The notes under the pieces: model-generated
Told to the model about the DNA's origin: nothing
Database searches by the model: none
The model's input: only the letters and a program-made list of their open reading frames with translations
Source: Acidobacteriota bacterium
Lineage (GTDB): Bacteria > Acidobacteriota > Blastocatellia > RBC074
Assembly: GCA_016196035.1 (NCBI GenBank)
Contig: JACPYM010000064.1
Span: forward strand, 1-64,000
Length of the DNA stretch: 64,000 nucleotides
Direction of reading: 5' to 3'
Position numbers and translations under genes: made by a program
Part shown: positions 26,372 to 38,200 of the stretch, one piece after another
How the letters are laid out: each line of letters opens with the position of its first letter
How positions within the stretch are numbered: position 1 is the stretch's first letter

Positions 26372-27333
26372 GGCGTTTTCGGCGCGACGGCTGCCGGTGG
26401 ATGCAGCGCATTCGCCAGTTGCTCTAATCCGTCAATCAAACGCGGCCCGGGGCGGCTGGTCAGATCAGGACTAATGCGCACGATGCGTTGGTTGCGCACG
26501 GCAGGCGTCGTTGCGAAGGCTACACTCAATTCCCTTTCGCCAATCGCGCCGTCGCCGTGCATTTCAGGCGCAACAATGAATTCGGGCGCGCGGGCGATCA
26601 CGGCTTCGCGCGAAAATTGCGGATAGTCGGCGCTTTCTTCGCCGGAGATCGAAACGCCCCCGGCCCGCGTGATCAAATCGTTGATGAATGTATCGCGCCC
26701 CACCGTAATCAACGGCGCGAGTTGCAACACGAACAGCACGCGCGGTTTGGGCAAGTCCGCGTTGCGCGCTTCCACCGCCTGGATGCGCGCGGCCAATTGA
26801 TCGGCCAATGTTTGCGCGGCGGTTTGCGCGCCGGTGACTTCGCCCAGATGGCGCACAGCGACTGCCACATCGCGCACCGAACGCGGGTTGGTCACATACA
26901 GCGGGATGTTGAGTTGATCGAGTTGCCGCGTCAGCCGCTCCACCTGACTGGCCGTCGAAGCGATGACCAGGTCTGGTTTCAAAGCAATGATGCGCTCCAG
27001 ATTCGGTTGCAGAGTGTCGCCGATTTTCTCTTTGGCTTTGGCCGCCGGCGGGAAATCGCAATAGCTGGTCACGGCGACCACGCGGTCGCCCAGCCCCAAC
27101 GCAAACAGCATCTCAGTCACATTGGGCGCGAGCGAAATCAAGCGTTGCGGGTTTTCGATCACGGCAACCTGGCGTTGGAGTTCGTCGGTGAAAACGTGGC
27201 GTCCGGCCTGACTGACTGACGGCGCGGGGCGGCAGCTTGCGCAACTGAGCAAGACGGCGACGCAAACCAACCACTGCTGACAATGCTGAATAATGCTGAA
27301 CATAACGGGCATCCACTGAAAACGAGGGCGCAC
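26368..27333 (-). CDS. BtuF/FepB-type periplasmic binding protein (lipoprotein)
   Basis: Substrate-binding partner of the adjacent permease, 321 residues. It has a lipoprotein-type N-terminus (LLSCASC). The helical-backbone fold shows RLISLAPNVTEMLFALGLGDRVVAVTSYCDFP and LKPDLVIASTASQ, typical of cobalamin/iron binding proteins, with the second lobe beginning FVLQLAPLITVGRDTFINDLI. The start is uncertain: GTG at 27333 or ATGs at 27312 and 27303, none with a clear ribosome site; 27303 gives the neatest signal peptide. I see no cobalamin riboswitch in the leader. Confidence 0.88.
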   Translation of the reverse strand: MRPRFQWMPVMFSIIQHCQQWLVCVAVLLSCASCRPAPSVSQAGRHVFTDELQRQVAVIENPQRLISLAPNVTEMLFALGLGDRVVAVTSYCDFPPAAKAKEKIGDTLQPNLERIIALKPDLVIASTASQVERLTRQLDQLNIPLYVTNPRSVRDVAVAVRHLGEVTGAQTAAQTLADQLAARIQAVEARNADLPKPRVLFVLQLAPLITVGRDTFINDLITRAGGVSISGEESADYPQFSREAVIARAPEFIVAPEMHGDGAIGERELSVAFATTPAVRNQRIVRISPDLTSRPGPRLIDGLEQLANALHPPAAVAPKTP

Positions 27334-27492
27334 CGTAGCACGCGCTTCGGAAACCCGTCAACGCAAGCCAACTGGCCCCGGCGCGACGGACTGGCAAGCG
27401 GAAAATCGGGCACAGTCTTCGGCCTGGTCGTTGTCGGGGTCTGGTCGCACACTACCAGTAACCCATACGGTAAAAGCAGCAGCCAGCTAAAA

Positions 27493-27532
27493 CAAAACGG
27501 GCAAGCCGCCCATGACCTGCCCGTCTGTTTTG
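27493..27532 (-). terminator. Intrinsic terminator of the giant protein gene
   Basis: On the minus strand a CAAAAC..ACGGGCAGG / CTTGCCCGTTTTG stem-loop is followed by TTTTAG, 22 nt past the stop codon at 27554. Confidence 0.65.
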
Positions 27533-27553
27533 CGCTGTAAATGGCGTGTCTGC

Positions 27554-30500
27554 TCACCGTAACCCAACAGGTCTGGCTTCGGCCAGCCCATCGTTTTTGG
27601 TGATCACCACGCCCTGCTCGGAGCCTTTTACATACCAGGTTTGGGTGGCCAGCCGCCAAACAGCCAAGTCGGCCAGGCCATCGCCGTCGTAGTCCCCCGG
27701 CAAGGCTTGATCGTAGTAGGGCGCCGCGCTCGTGCCCCAGTTCTCCAACCGGTAGCGATTGCTGGCGCTTTGCCAGATGTACCATGTGCCCTGCCGCCAG
27801 ACCGCGCAATCCGTGACGCCATCGCCATCGTAATCCGCCGCCACCGGCACATCCGCCCCCACGCCCCACTGCCTGACGATGAATTTGCTGTCGCTGCTGC
27901 GTTTCACCAGCCACGTCCCGCTCGCGCGCCGGAACACGGCCAGATCAGACTTCCCATCGCCGTCGTAATCGCCCGGCACCGCCACGTCGTTGTACGGCGC
28001 AGTACCCGCGCCCCAGTTCGTGACATCAATGTTGCCATCGCTGCTCCGGCAGACGTACCAATTGCCCTCGCTGGGCCGCCAGATAGCGATGTCAGTCTTG
28101 CCATCGCCGTCATAGTCGCCCGGCACCGGCACATCCGTGCTCAAGCCCCACTGCCTGATGAGGAAGCCACTGTCGCTGCTGCGCTTCACGTAAAACGTCG
28201 CGTCGCTGGGCCGGAACACCGCTAAGTCGCTCTTGCCGTCACCGTCGTAATCGCCCAGCAAGGTCACATCGCCCGCCGTGCCCCAGCTTTGTTGCACAGT
28301 TTGTTGCGTACTGCTCTGGCTGATGCGCCACATACCATCACTGGCTGACCAGAGCGCCGGGTCAGCTTTGCCGTCGCCATCGTAATCCGCTTGCATGGCC
28401 AGCGCCGCCAGCGCGTTGCTGATGTTCAGCGTGTAGGCGCGCGTGCCCGTGCAGTTATTCGCATCCGTCGCCGTGAGCGTGAAATTGTAGGTGCCTGTCA
28501 CCGCCGGATAGCCGAAAAGCAAGCCCGCCGCGCCATACAAGGTCAGCCCCGCCGGCAACGCGCCCGCCGTCACGGCGTAACTGTAACTCCCGCTCGGCGT
28601 GGCCGCGACCGTTTGGTTGTAAAGCCGCCCCGGTTGACCGTTCGGCAAAGCCGACAAGGTGATCGCCGGGCAACTGCTGCCTGCAATGGTACCGCTATAA
28701 ACACGGCTGCCCGTGCACGCGCCGAAGCCCGTCGCCGTGAGCGTGAAGCTATACGCACCAGCGACGGTCGGCGTGCCGCTGATGACGCCCGTCGCCGCGT
28801 TCAACACCAAGCCTGCGGGCAAGCCGCCGCCGCTGACCGCGTAGGCATAGTTGCCGCCCGCTGGTGTCGCCGTGACGGTTTGGCTATATGCCGCGTTGAG
28901 CGTTGGTGTGGGCAACGCGGCCAGTGTGACGGATGGACAGCCCACCACCAGCGTGTAGCTTTGCGTCGCCACGCAGCCATTGGCCGCCGTAGCCCTGAGC
29001 GTGAAGCTGTAGCTACCGGTCACCGTGGGCAAGCCACTGAGCACACCGGTCGTCGCGTTGAGCGTCAAGCCGCTCGGCAAGTTGCCCGTCACCAGCGCGA
29101 AACTGTAACTTCCCACCGAAGTGACGCTGATGGTTTGTGCATAGGCGTTTCCTGCCGTGCCCGCCGGCAAAGTCGTCGTGGTGATGGTGACGCCAGCACA
29201 GGCCATCGTCACCGTGTAATCGCGCGCGCCGCTGCAACTACCGCTGGTCGCCGCCACACGGAAGTTGAACGTGCCATTCGTAATCGGCGTGCCGCTGATG
29301 ACGCCGGTCGCGGCATTGAGCGTCAACCCCGGCGGCAACGCGCCGCTGCTCACGTTGTAGCTATAACTCCCCGCCGGACTCGCGCTGACGGTTTGGTTAT
29401 ACGCCGTGCCCACCGTGCCGCCCGGTAAACTCGCGGGACTGAGCGTCACGCCCGGACATTCCACCAGCAACACGTAATCGCGGAACCCGCTGCACGCCCC
29501 GAAAGCCGTCGCGGTCACGCGGAAATTGAACACCCCGCTTTGCGTCGGCGCGCCGCTGAATGTCCCATTGCTGTTCAGCGTCAACCCCGCCGGCAACAGG
29601 CCGCCGGTCAGCGCAAAGCTGAAAGCCCCCGCCGGACTGGCGCTGAGCGTGGTTGGATACGCCGTGTTGATCGTCGCGGCGGGCAGATTCACAGGCGTGA
29701 GCGTAATGGCCGGGCAAACCACCGTCAGCCTTACGGAGAAGTTCTGCTGGCACTGGCCGAAGCCGGTCACGCTCACATTGAATGTAAACGTTCCTGCGGC
29801 AGGCGGCGTGCCGCTCAAGCTGCCATTGCCGCCCAATGTCAACCAGCCAGGCAGATTCGCGCTGCTGAATTGATAATTGCCGCCCGCCGGACTCGCGCTC
29901 AACGCCGCATTGAACAATACTCCCGCCGTGGCTTGTGGCAACGCGGCCAGCGTGATCGTCGGGCAAGCATTCGTCAGGGCAAACGAGGCGGGCGGCAGGC
30001 CTGTCGCGGCGGCCTGCACGGCGTAACTGCCAGGCACCAGATTCGCTACGGCGCTCGCGCTGGCCTGGCCTTGCGCGTTGGTGTTGACGGTCGCGCCGCC
30101 GGGGAAAGTAGCGCTTGCGCCACTGCCTGGTGCGCTGAAAGTCAGCGGCACATTGGCGAGCGGCAAGCCATTCTCGGTCAGCGTCGCCAGCAACGGTGCC
30201 GCGAAGGGCGTACCGGGGATGGTCGTTTGTGGTGTGCCGCTCGTGGCCGCCAGCACGTAATTTGACTCGACCGCGCCGATGTCCAACGCGCCGTTTTGCG
30301 GACGCGCGACGCCGCGTTGGTCGGTGGCGGGTGCGTCGCTACTCGTGCCCGCGTTGATCGCCGGGCTGCCGGGCAACAGGCGATGCGTGAGCGTCGGGCC
30401 GCCGTTGTTGGCGAGCGGGCCGAGTTTGGCGTCGAGCGGCGCGGCAGGGGTGCCGACTTGATCGCCATTCACGCCATTCGTCAGGCCATTCGCCCCGGTA

Positions 30501-33500
30501 CCGTCACCGATCAGATTATTCCCCAGCGAGGTCACTAAATCTTGCAAGTCTGGGGACGCAGGCGCCGTGTTCCCGGCAATGATCGTATTTTTGAGTTGGA
30601 GCGGGGGATTGATGTTGCCGAAAAGACCGCCGCCGCCAAAGCCAAGTTGGCCGTCGACGTGATTATCGGTGATCGTGCAATTCGTGATGGTGCGATTGCG
30701 GGAGCGCGATCGAATGCCTCCACCATCAAACACCGCACGATTGCCGCTGATGGTCGTATTGATGATGGTCGAAGCTGTTCCTTCATCGTCGACGCCGCCA
30801 CCGCTATCCCTCGCTTCGTTGTTGTAGATGGAGCTGGCCGCGAGGGTCATAGAACCCGTTTGATAGATTGCGCCTCCCCTCAGGGCGGAATTGCCGGACA
30901 AGGTACATTGGCTGAGGTTGAGCGTCCCATCACAGTTAATGGCTCCGCCCTGGCTGGGAAAGGCGAAGTTATTGCTGCCACCACTGGCGGTGCCGGTGAA
31001 AGCATAATTATTGGTAAAGCGGCAGCCGTTGATGTTCAGCACGCCGTTGCCGCGCTGTGCAATGGCTCCGCCGAAGCCTTCTCCCGACACGACACTTTCG
31101 CTATTGCTGCCGGTGGCATTCCCGCCCTGTGTGCGATTCCCCGTCAGCACGCAGTCGGTCAGATTCACAGTGCCCGAGCTTTGATCGTAGAGACCACCGC
31201 CATAAGCGCGTTCAGCAGCGACAAACGAAGCAGCGCTCACCACGTCGGGCGTTTTGTGGTAGCCAGCGGCAATCGTCAGTCCTGACAGCGTCACATTCAG
31301 GGGGGCTTCGACAATTTGGAACACGCGCGATTGATTGTTGCCGCTGACGGTCAGCAGGTTTGCCCCCGGCCCTTGAATGGTCAGGTGCTTGTTAATCACC
31401 AACTCGCCGGAAGTCAGCGTGATCGTGCTGTTGGCGGGCAGATTGAAGGTAATCGTGCTGCCCACACAGGCATCGGCAATCGCCTGTCGCAAGCTGCCGG
31501 GGCCGCTGTCATTCAGATTCGTGACCACGGGATTGCTGACGCAGAAGTTGTTCAAGGCGAAGGCGACCTGGTTCATGCCTGCGCCACCCGCTGTCACCTG
31601 ATACGCACCAGACAGCGCATTGGCCGTCGCCATCACGCTGGCTTGCCCATTCGCGGGCAGCGTGACCGCGCTATTGCTCAGCACGGCGCTGGGGCCGCTG
31701 CCGGGCGGGGTGAAGCTCACTTGTCCGCCTTGCACCGGTTCATTGAAATTGCTGCTGACCGCGACGGCCAGCGGATTGGCAAAAGGCGCGGTGGGCGCCG
31801 CCGTCTGGTTGTTGCCGCTCATAATGGCGAGCATGAAGCCGCGCGATTCAAACGCGCCAATGTCTACGTTGCCGACGCGGTTGATGCCGCGCTGATCGGT
31901 GGCGGGCGCACCACTGCTCGTGCCCGCATTGATGGCCGGACTGCCGGGCAACAAGGCGTGCGTTTGCGTCGGGCCGCCGTAATTGCCCAGCGGCGCGAGC
32001 AGCGCCGGGAGCGGATTCGCACTCGTGCCGACTTGATCGTTATTGACGCCGTTCGTGAAGCCGGTGCTGGAATCGTTCTGGCCGATCAAGTTAAAACCTT
32101 GTGACACGTAGCTTCCAAAAGCATCCGGGTCTCCGAGCCCTGCTGTGTTGCCCGCAACGATGGTACCTTTGATATTGCCAATACCAGAATTCTTGAAAAT
32201 CCCCCCACCGAAACCGCCGGCTGCATTGTTGGTAATCGTGCAGTTCGTTACCGTGAGCAAGATTGCCCCACTTTCACCAGCAATTCCCGACCCACTGTTA
32301 CCGGTGATGGTGCTATTACTGATAGTGGCCGTGCCATGACTATCAATCCCGCCTATATCGGCGGTATCCTGGTTGTTGGCGATGGTACTATTCACCACGG
32401 TCAGCAGATTAGTATTTAAGATGCCGCCTCCATGATTATCGGCACTGCTATTAGAAACCAGACACTCGCGCACCGTCAGCGTGCCTTGATTACAAATTCC
32501 CCCGCCGCCACTCCCCACCGCATTGCCATTCGTAATCGTCAGCCCAGACAGCGTTGCCGTGACGTCTGTAGGAATGTCAAAGACACGACTGGCGTTGTTG
32601 CCGCTGATCGTCAGCAGATTCGCGCCCGGCCCTTGAATCGTCAGGTTCTTGTCAAGCACCAATTCGCCCGACGTCAGCGTGATCGTGCTGTTGGCGGGCA
32701 GATTGAAGGTAATCGCACTGCCCGGACAGGCATCGGCAATCGCTTGCCGTAAGCTGCCCGCGCCGCTGTCGGCGGTAGTCGTGACGATGGGATTAGTCAC
32801 ACACGAACCGACCTCGAACGCGCCGATGTCTACTACGCTACCGACCTTGCGTGGGAAACCCGCACCGCGTTGATCGGTGGTGAGCGGCGTGCTCAGACAA
32901 CCGGGATTCTGCACGACGCAGTTGTCGCCCAGGTCAATGGCTGGGCTACCCGGCAGCAGTGCCATTGTCTGCGTCGGCCCACCGTTGTTCTGAAGCGGGC
33001 CAAGTTTCGGATCGCCGCTGAGGGCAGGTGAGCACGAGCCATCCATCACCAGATTATTCTTGTTGGTGCCGATGGTGCCCAAGTTCGCGCAATCAACGCC
33101 CCTCGATGAGTTGGCGATGATGGTGTTGGCAAAGTTCAGCGTGCTATCGTTGAGGATGCCGCCGCCGGTAAAGTTGAGGTCTGCCAGGCTATTGCCGGAG
33201 AAGGTGCTGTTGGTCACGTTCGCCGTGCTGCGGTTGTAGATGCCGCCGCCAAGCCGGGCGCTATTGTCCGAGAAAGTGCTGTTGATCACATTCAATGTGC
33301 CAGCCCTATTCTCAATCCCGCCGCCACCGTAGGCGCTATTGCCAGTGAAAGTGCTGTTGGTCACATTCACCGTGCCGCCGTCATTCTCGATGCCGCCGCC
33401 GTCGGCACCGCCATCGCCATTGCCTACGCTATTGCCGGAGAAGGTGCTGTTGGTCACAGTCAGCGTGCCAAAGTTGACGATGCCACCGCCGCGGCATCCA

Positions 33501-33934
33501 CATTTGCCATTCGCAATCGTCAGGTTCAGCAACGTGAGCGCCTTGCCGCTGTTGACAATCATCACTTGCACGGAATTATTTCCGCTGACGATGATGCTCC
33601 TCCCCGTGCCGTCAATCGTCAGGTCGTTGTTGATGGGAGGCAGGGTCGAAGCGAGCGTGATCGTGCCGCTGACGCTGAAGGTGATCGTGCTGCCCGGACA
33701 GGCATCTATAATCGCCTGCCGCAAGCTGCCAGCGCCGCTGTCGTTGCCGTTCATCACAACGGGATTGGTGGTGCAGGCGAGCGCCGCCGCGCTAGTCGCC
33801 GTCGCGTGCGTGGTGCGCAAGCCCCACCAGCCGCCGCTCAGCAGCACGCAGCACAGCACCGCCGGGAGCCACTTGCTTAAGCGCCGTCGCAGGTTGCCGA
33901 ACAATTCATTGCGTCTCGTTGGTTGCGATTTCAT
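27554..33934 (-). CDS. Giant secreted beta-helix / Ig-like / FG-GAP protein
   Basis: 2126 residues. A signal peptide covers about 20-50. Three beta-helix modules (about 50-1300) each open with [26 protein letters not shown] and contain many NSTFSGNSA and GGGI coils, like CSLREA/polymorphic outer-membrane repeats. About 1325-1840 hold six or seven putative Ig-like modules with the pattern [17 protein letters not shown]. About 1848-2126 hold FG-GAP repeats ([17 protein letters not shown]) like the CAP-domain protein at 14302. The start at 33934 is fixed by GGGAGG 6 nt upstream; a longer frame to 34135 runs antisense-like through the preceding regulator. It lies 31 nt after a receiver gene, so probable output of the two-component cluster. 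Likely an adhesin or surface structure. Confidence 0.9.
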   Translation of the reverse strand: MKSQPTRRNELFGNLRRRLSKWLPAVLCCVLLSGGWWGLRTTHATATSAAALACTTNPVVMNGNDSGAGSLRQAIIDACPGSTITFSVSGTITLASTLPPINNDLTIDGTGRSIIVSGNNSVQVMIVNSGKALTLLNLTIANGKCGCRGGGIVNFGTLTVTNSTFSGNSVGNGDGGADGGGIENDGGTVNVTNSTFTGNSAYGGGGIENRAGTLNVINSTFSDNSARLGGGIYNRSTANVTNSTFSGNSLADLNFTGGGILNDSTLNFANTIIANSSRGVDCANLGTIGTNKNNLVMDGSCSPALSGDPKLGPLQNNGGPTQTMALLPGSPAIDLGDNCVVQNPGCLSTPLTTDQRGAGFPRKVGSVVDIGAFEVGSCVTNPIVTTTADSGAGSLRQAIADACPGSAITFNLPANSTITLTSGELVLDKNLTIQGPGANLLTISGNNASRVFDIPTDVTATLSGLTITNGNAVGSGGGGICNQGTLTVRECLVSNSSADNHGGGILNTNLLTVVNSTIANNQDTADIGGIDSHGTATISNSTITGNSGSGIAGESGAILLTVTNCTITNNAAGGFGGGIFKNSGIGNIKGTIVAGNTAGLGDPDAFGSYVSQGFNLIGQNDSSTGFTNGVNNDQVGTSANPLPALLAPLGNYGGPTQTHALLPGSPAINAGTSSGAPATDQRGINRVGNVDIGAFESRGFMLAIMSGNNQTAAPTAPFANPLAVAVSSNFNEPVQGGQVSFTPPGSGPSAVLSNSAVTLPANGQASVMATANALSGAYQVTAGGAGMNQVAFALNNFCVSNPVVTNLNDSGPGSLRQAIADACVGSTITFNLPANSTITLTSGELVINKHLTIQGPGANLLTVSGNNQSRVFQIVEAPLNVTLSGLTIAAGYHKTPDVVSAASFVAAERAYGGGLYDQSSGTVNLTDCVLTGNRTQGGNATGSNSESVVSGEGFGGAIAQRGNGVLNINGCRFTNNYAFTGTASGGSNNFAFPSQGGAINCDGTLNLSQCTLSGNSALRGGAIYQTGSMTLAASSIYNNEARDSGGGVDDEGTASTIINTTISGNRAVFDGGGIRSRSRNRTITNCTITDNHVDGQLGFGGGGLFGNINPPLQLKNTIIAGNTAPASPDLQDLVTSLGNNLIGDGTGANGLTNGVNGDQVGTPAAPLDAKLGPLANNGGPTLTHRLLPGSPAINAGTSSDAPATDQRGVARPQNGALDIGAVESNYVLAATSGTPQTTIPGTPFAAPLLATLTENGLPLANVPLTFSAPGSGASATFPGGATVNTNAQGQASASAVANLVPGSYAVQAAATGLPPASFALTNACPTITLAALPQATAGVLFNAALSASPAGGNYQFSSANLPGWLTLGGNGSLSGTPPAAGTFTFNVSVTGFGQCQQNFSVRLTVVCPAITLTPVNLPAATINTAYPTTLSASPAGAFSFALTGGLLPAGLTLNSNGTFSGAPTQSGVFNFRVTATAFGACSGFRDYVLLVECPGVTLSPASLPGGTVGTAYNQTVSASPAGSYSYNVSSGALPPGLTLNAATGVISGTPITNGTFNFRVAATSGSCSGARDYTVTMACAGVTITTTTLPAGTAGNAYAQTISVTSVGSYSFALVTGNLPSGLTLNATTGVLSGLPTVTGSYSFTLRATAANGCVATQSYTLVVGCPSVTLAALPTPTLNAAYSQTVTATPAGGNYAYAVSGGGLPAGLVLNAATGVISGTPTVAGAYSFTLTATGFGACTGSRVYSGTIAGSSCPAITLSALPNGQPGRLYNQTVAATPSGSYSYAVTAGALPAGLTLYGAAGLLFGYPAVTGTYNFTLTATDANNCTGTRAYTLNISNALAALAMQADYDGDGKADPALWSASDGMWRISQSSTQQTVQQSWGTAGDVTLLGDYDGDGKSDLAVFRPSDATFYVKRSSDSGFLIRQWGLSTDVPVPGDYDGDGKTDIAIWRPSEGNWYVCRSSDGNIDVTNWGAGTAPYNDVAVPGDYDGDGKSDLAVFRRASGTWLVKRSSDSKFIVRQWGVGADVPVAADYDGDGVTDCAVWRQGTWYIWQSASNRYRLENWGTSAAPYYDQALPGDYDGDGLADLAVWRLATQTWYVKGSEQGVVITKNDGLAEARPVGLR

Positions 33935-33965
33935 CAGGTTCCTCCCGGTTGGGGTGTGTTTGTTT

Positions 33966-34373
33966 TCAGGGAAACCGGCTGCCGCGTGACGCCTGGCCCG
34001 CAGCCTCGTCCGCCGGCGTGGCTGGCGCGGGCAGGATTTGCCACAGCGCCAGCAGATTCTCTTTCTCGACAAAGCCCGCCGCGCCCGCCGCCCGCGCCGC
34101 TTCGCGCCATTCCGCCGTGTCGTATTGCGTGACAATGCAAACGTGGGCTTCGGGCTGGGCAGCCTTGAGTTGCCGCGTCGCCTCGATGCCGTTGACGTTC
34201 GGCATCTGAATATCCATCAGCACCCAATCCGCCGCGCTCAATTGGTATTGTTGATAGGCCGCCAGCGCCGCCGCGCCGTCCGCGCATTCGTAAACGGCCT
34301 CGGCCAGCGGCCCGGCGATGCGCCGCAGCAACGCGCGAATCGCAGGATTGTCTTCGACGATCAACAGCTTCAT
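33966..34373 (-). CDS. Stand-alone receiver-domain response regulator
   Basis: 135 residues, one receiver domain with no output domain. Phosphorylation-site residues are E7/D8 (VEDNP), D54 (LMDIQMP), T82 (VTQYD) and K104 (VEKEN). The C-terminal 25 residues are a Pro/Ala-rich tail. It follows the LuxR regulator across a palindromic repeat and precedes the giant secreted protein by 31 nt; it may act as a phosphate relay or sink for the upstream kinase (inference). Confidence 0.92.
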   Translation of the reverse strand: MKLLIVEDNPAIRALLRRIAGPLAEAVYECADGAAALAAYQQYQLSAADWVLMDIQMPNVNGIEATRQLKAAQPEAHVCIVTQYDTAEWREAARAAGAAGFVEKENLLALWQILPAPATPADEAAGQASRGSRFP

Positions 34374-34493
34374 GACTTGTCGTATGTGATCTCGGCGGGC
34401 TTGCCGATGAACGAGGGGAACTATGCGGAAAGGCGGGTGGGGAAGATATAGCGGCTACCACTCAGTTGGCATAGGTGGTACCACTCATGCGGC

Positions 34494-34620
34494 CACCTGG
34501 GTACGCACCGCTTCCAGCGTGCGGGCGTGGCGTTAGACAGACTGATACCGTAGGACAACCCTCCGGCATCAGTCTGTCTGCCGCCGAGACCGCACGCTGG
34601 AAGCGGTGCGTACCCAGGTG
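34494..34620. repeat. Palindromic repeat element, family B
   Basis: Perfect 31-bp arms (34494-34524 and 34590-34620) with a second nested inverted pair inside (34535-34546 with 34568-34579, 12 bp). The right end touches the TGA of the LuxR regulator gene. The arm begins CACCTGGGTACGCACCGC. No coding potential. Confidence 0.92.
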
Positions 34621-35283
34621 TCACAGCAATTCAGATTTATGTTCCAACGCAAACCGCAACAGCGCATTGTGCCCGTGCAGAGCGAGCTTGCGGCAGATGT
34701 TGGCGCGGTGGTTTTCGACCGTGCGGTAGCTGATGGTTAATTCTTCGGCGATGTCTTTGCTTTCTTTCTGTTGGGCGATCAGGCGCAGGATGCGGCGTTC
34801 GGTGGCGGTCAGATCGCCGAGGCCGGGTTTGTGTTCGGCCATTCCGGCGGCGCGCGCCGTGCGGTTGAACAAGTGACCGGTGAGCGCCGAAGACACGAAC
34901 GGATGACCCGCCGCGACGGCTTTGACGGCGGCGACGATGTCGGTGACGGCGCTCTCTTTCAATACGTAACCGAGCGCGCCCAGATCGAGGGCTTCGTTGA
35001 ACATCACTTCATCGCTGTGAATGGTCAGGAAGATGACGGCCACGGCGGACTGACGCGCGCGCAGTTGGCGCAGCAGTTCAAAGCCGCTCAAGCCGGGCAT
35101 GTTCACATCGAGGATGGCGATGTCGGGCTGGTGCTCCGCGATGGCGGCGAGCGCGGTGGGGCCGTCGCCCGCCTCGGCAACGACGCGCAAACGCGGCTCG
35201 GTTTCGATGATCGTGCGCAAGCCGCTGCGCACAATCGGATGATCGTCGGCAATCACGAGGCGAATGTCAGGCGCTTGGTTCAT
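34621..35283 (-). CDS. NarL/LuxR-family response regulator
   Basis: 220 residues. The receiver is at 1-125 (D13/D14, phosphoacceptor D59 in LDVNMPGLSGFE, K109-region LKESAV) and the LuxR helix-turn-helix at about 153-215 (TATERRILRLIAQQKESKDIAEELTISYRTVENHRANICRKL in outline). The DNA-binding output partner of the histidine kinase encoded directly upstream, whose 3' end it overlaps by 17 nt. The stop codon abuts a palindromic element. Confidence 0.96.
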   Translation of the reverse strand: MNQAPDIRLVIADDHPIVRSGLRTIIETEPRLRVVAEAGDGPTALAAIAEHQPDIAILDVNMPGLSGFELLRQLRARQSAVAVIFLTIHSDEVMFNEALDLGALGYVLKESAVTDIVAAVKAVAAGHPFVSSALTGHLFNRTARAAGMAEHKPGLGDLTATERRILRLIAQQKESKDIAEELTISYRTVENHRANICRKLALHGHNALLRFALEHKSELL

Positions 35284-38200
35284 GTTTCAATGCCAGGTTG
35301 ATCTGCAAACGTGTGCCCGCGCCCGGCGTGGATTCGAGCGCGAACGTGCCGCCGAGCATGCGCACGCGCTCGGCGATGCCGGTCAAGCCAAAACCTTTCG
35401 ATTGGGCATTGCGGATTACGGAGTGCGGATTGAAAGGCATCTGCGAATCTGCAATCTGCAATCCCCAATCCGCCATCCCTCGTCCGTTGTCCTGCAACGT
35501 CAATTCGACGTGCGCGTCTTTGCGCAGCATCACGAGTTGCGCGGCGGTCGCGCCGGAATGCTTGACGATGTTGCTCAAGCCTTCCTGCACGATGCGGTAA
35601 ACATTGATTTCGTCGGCGGGCGCGAACACGCCATCGAGCGGATCGAGTTCGGCAGTAATTGCAATGCCCGAAGCGTGCGCGACCTGCTTGACCAGACCGT
35701 GCAATGTTTTGGTAAGTCCGGCTTGTTCTAACTGGTGGGGGCGCAGATTGTAGGAGATTTCTTTGACCTCGTGAATGGCCCGCGAAGCCTCTGCGGAAAT
35801 ATCGCCGATTTGCGCTTGCGTTTGCGTGGGGCTGAACTTGTTTTGCAAGAGCAGCAAGGCCAAGTTTTTGATGACGATCAGGCGTTGCCCCAGACTGTCG
35901 TGCAATTCGGCAGCGATGCGCTGGCGTTCGCGTTCCTGCGATTCGAGCAATTGTTGTGAGAAGACTTGCTGCTGGGCATGCTTTTTTTCGACCAGCGCGA
36001 GCCGCCAACGATGCGCTGACCACACCAGGCTTGCGACGCCCACGAGCATCAGCGACACAAACCACCACCTGCGCCAGAACGGCGGGATGACTTCGATCAG
36101 CAAACGGCGGCCTGCGCTGTTCCAGACGCCGTCGGCATTGGCTGCCGTCACGCGAAACGTATACTGGCCCGGCGGCAGTGACGCGTAATAGGCCACGCGC
36201 CGCTCGCCCGCCTGCACCCAGTCGCGATCGTAACCTTCGAGTTGATATTTGAATTGCACGTGCTCGGGCAGCCCCAGACTCAAGCCCGTGTAATGAATCT
36301 CCAGATCACGGTGCTGCGGCCCGACTTCAATCTTTTCAAGCGCCTTGACGGGCGACCGGTCGAGGATCGTTTGCTCAATCTCCACGGGCGGCGGCAGCGC
36401 ATTGATCTCGCGCGGATCAATCACCGCGACTCCGGCAATGGTCGGAAACCAGAGCCGGCCATCGCGCGCGCGCCAGCCGGCGGGCTGTCCGCCACCATTC
36501 GTCTCGCTGCTCTTCATCCCGTCGGCGGCGCGGTAAGAAACGCAAGTGAACGCCGAGAGCTTGCCAGCGGCGTAATCGTTGAGTTCCTGACGGCTCACGC
36601 GATAGATGCCGCGATTGCCGCTCATCCAGAAGTTGTCGTGTTCATCGGCAATGATGCGCGAGACGTTGTCGTCAAAGAGTCCGTCTTTGGTCGTGATGGC
36701 GACGAACTTGCCGTTGCGAAAACGATTGAGGCCGCCGCCATACGTGCCGATCCACAAACTGCCATCGCGGTCTATGTGGATGGCGCGCACAAAGTTGTGT
36801 GAAAGGCCTTGCGCCGTGGTGTAGTTGGTAAAGCGCCCTGCTTGAAAGCGGCTCAAGCCTTCGACCGTGCCCAGCCAGAGCGCGCCCGCGCCGTCTTCCG
36901 TGATGAAACGCACGCTGTTGTTCACTAAACCATCAGTCGTGCGGTAAGTAGTGATCGTCTCATTGTGCAATCGGCTCAACCCATTCGCCGAACCGATCCA
37001 AATCTCGCCCGCGCGATCCTGATAGAGCGCCCACACGTTGCCCGGCGGCAAGCCTTGCGCGGCGGTGTAGCTGGTCAATTGCCCGTCCTTGATTCCGTCT
37101 TTGGGCCCGGGCTTGAGACGAACCACCGTGTTTTCCAAACCAATCCAAAGATCGCCCGCGCGGTCAATCAGCAACGCGCGCGCACTGTCGCCGGGCAAGC
37201 CTTCCTGGCGTGTGAAAGGGGTGATGCGTCCGGCTTGCCAGCGCATGACGCCGCGTCCCAGCGTGCCGAGCCAGAGCGCGCCCGCGCCGTCTTCAACGAT
37301 TGGCAGCAGGCTGTTGCTGAGCAATCCATCGTCGGTGGTGTAAGTCACCACACGGTTCCGGCGCCAGCGGAAGAGGCCGCCACCATTGGTGCCGATCCAG
37401 AAATTGCCTTCGCGGTCGCCGTGAAAACCCCAGACGGTAAAGGGCGGCAGGCTCTGCTGCTGCGGATGCGGGCGGCATTGGCCGCCGCTCACCTGGCGCA
37501 ACCCGACTCCGCCAAAACCGTTCACCCACAGCATGCCTGCCGCATCTTCATAGAGTTGGCGCACGTTTCCGCCGCAATCAAGCAGCGTCGGCGGCTCAAA
37601 TTTCCCATTGAGGATTTGCGCCACATACTGGCCTGCTGCCGCCCACAGACTCCCGTTACGCCGCACGCACAGCGATTGAATCGGCGGCACTGCATTTTTC
37701 CCAGCCTGCTGCTGTACCGCCTCAACCGCAAATACACCAGCGCGAAACTGGGCTAAGCCGCCGGACGTGGCGACCCACAAATGGCCCTCGCGGTCTTCGG
37801 CCAGCGCATGAACGGCCTTGTCCGGCAACCCGTCAGCTACGCCGTAGTTTTTGAATTGACCGTGACTGAAACGTGACAATCCATCATCCGTGCCGATCCA
37901 TAAGTCTCCCTGCCGATCCTCGGTGATCACATAAACAGTATTGTTGGATAACCCCTGCGCAGTGGTGTAAGCGGTAAAAACTCCGGCTTGGAAACGCGTG
38001 AGGCCGCCACTGTCCGTGCCAACCCAGAGCGCGCCTGCCCGGTCTTCGTAAAGGAAACTGATCCGATTGCTGCGTAATCCAGGGGTGTTGGTCGCGTTGA
38101 AGACCGTGAATTTCACCCCATCGAACCGCGCCAGCCCACCCAACGTGCCCAGCCAGAGATAGCCGGCGCGCGTTTGCCAGATAGCGCTGATCGTGTTCTG

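Noticed and set aside
27334-27553. Possible cobalamin riboswitch before the BtuF-type gene
   Set aside because: I could not find the B12-box (GCCACTG-type) or matching conserved elements; the only clear structure is the terminator of the preceding gene.
33935-34135. N-terminal extension of the giant secreted protein
   Set aside because: The extension is Arg-rich, overlaps the receiver gene in another frame and lacks a signal peptide; ATG 33934 has a strong ribosome site and a signal sequence.
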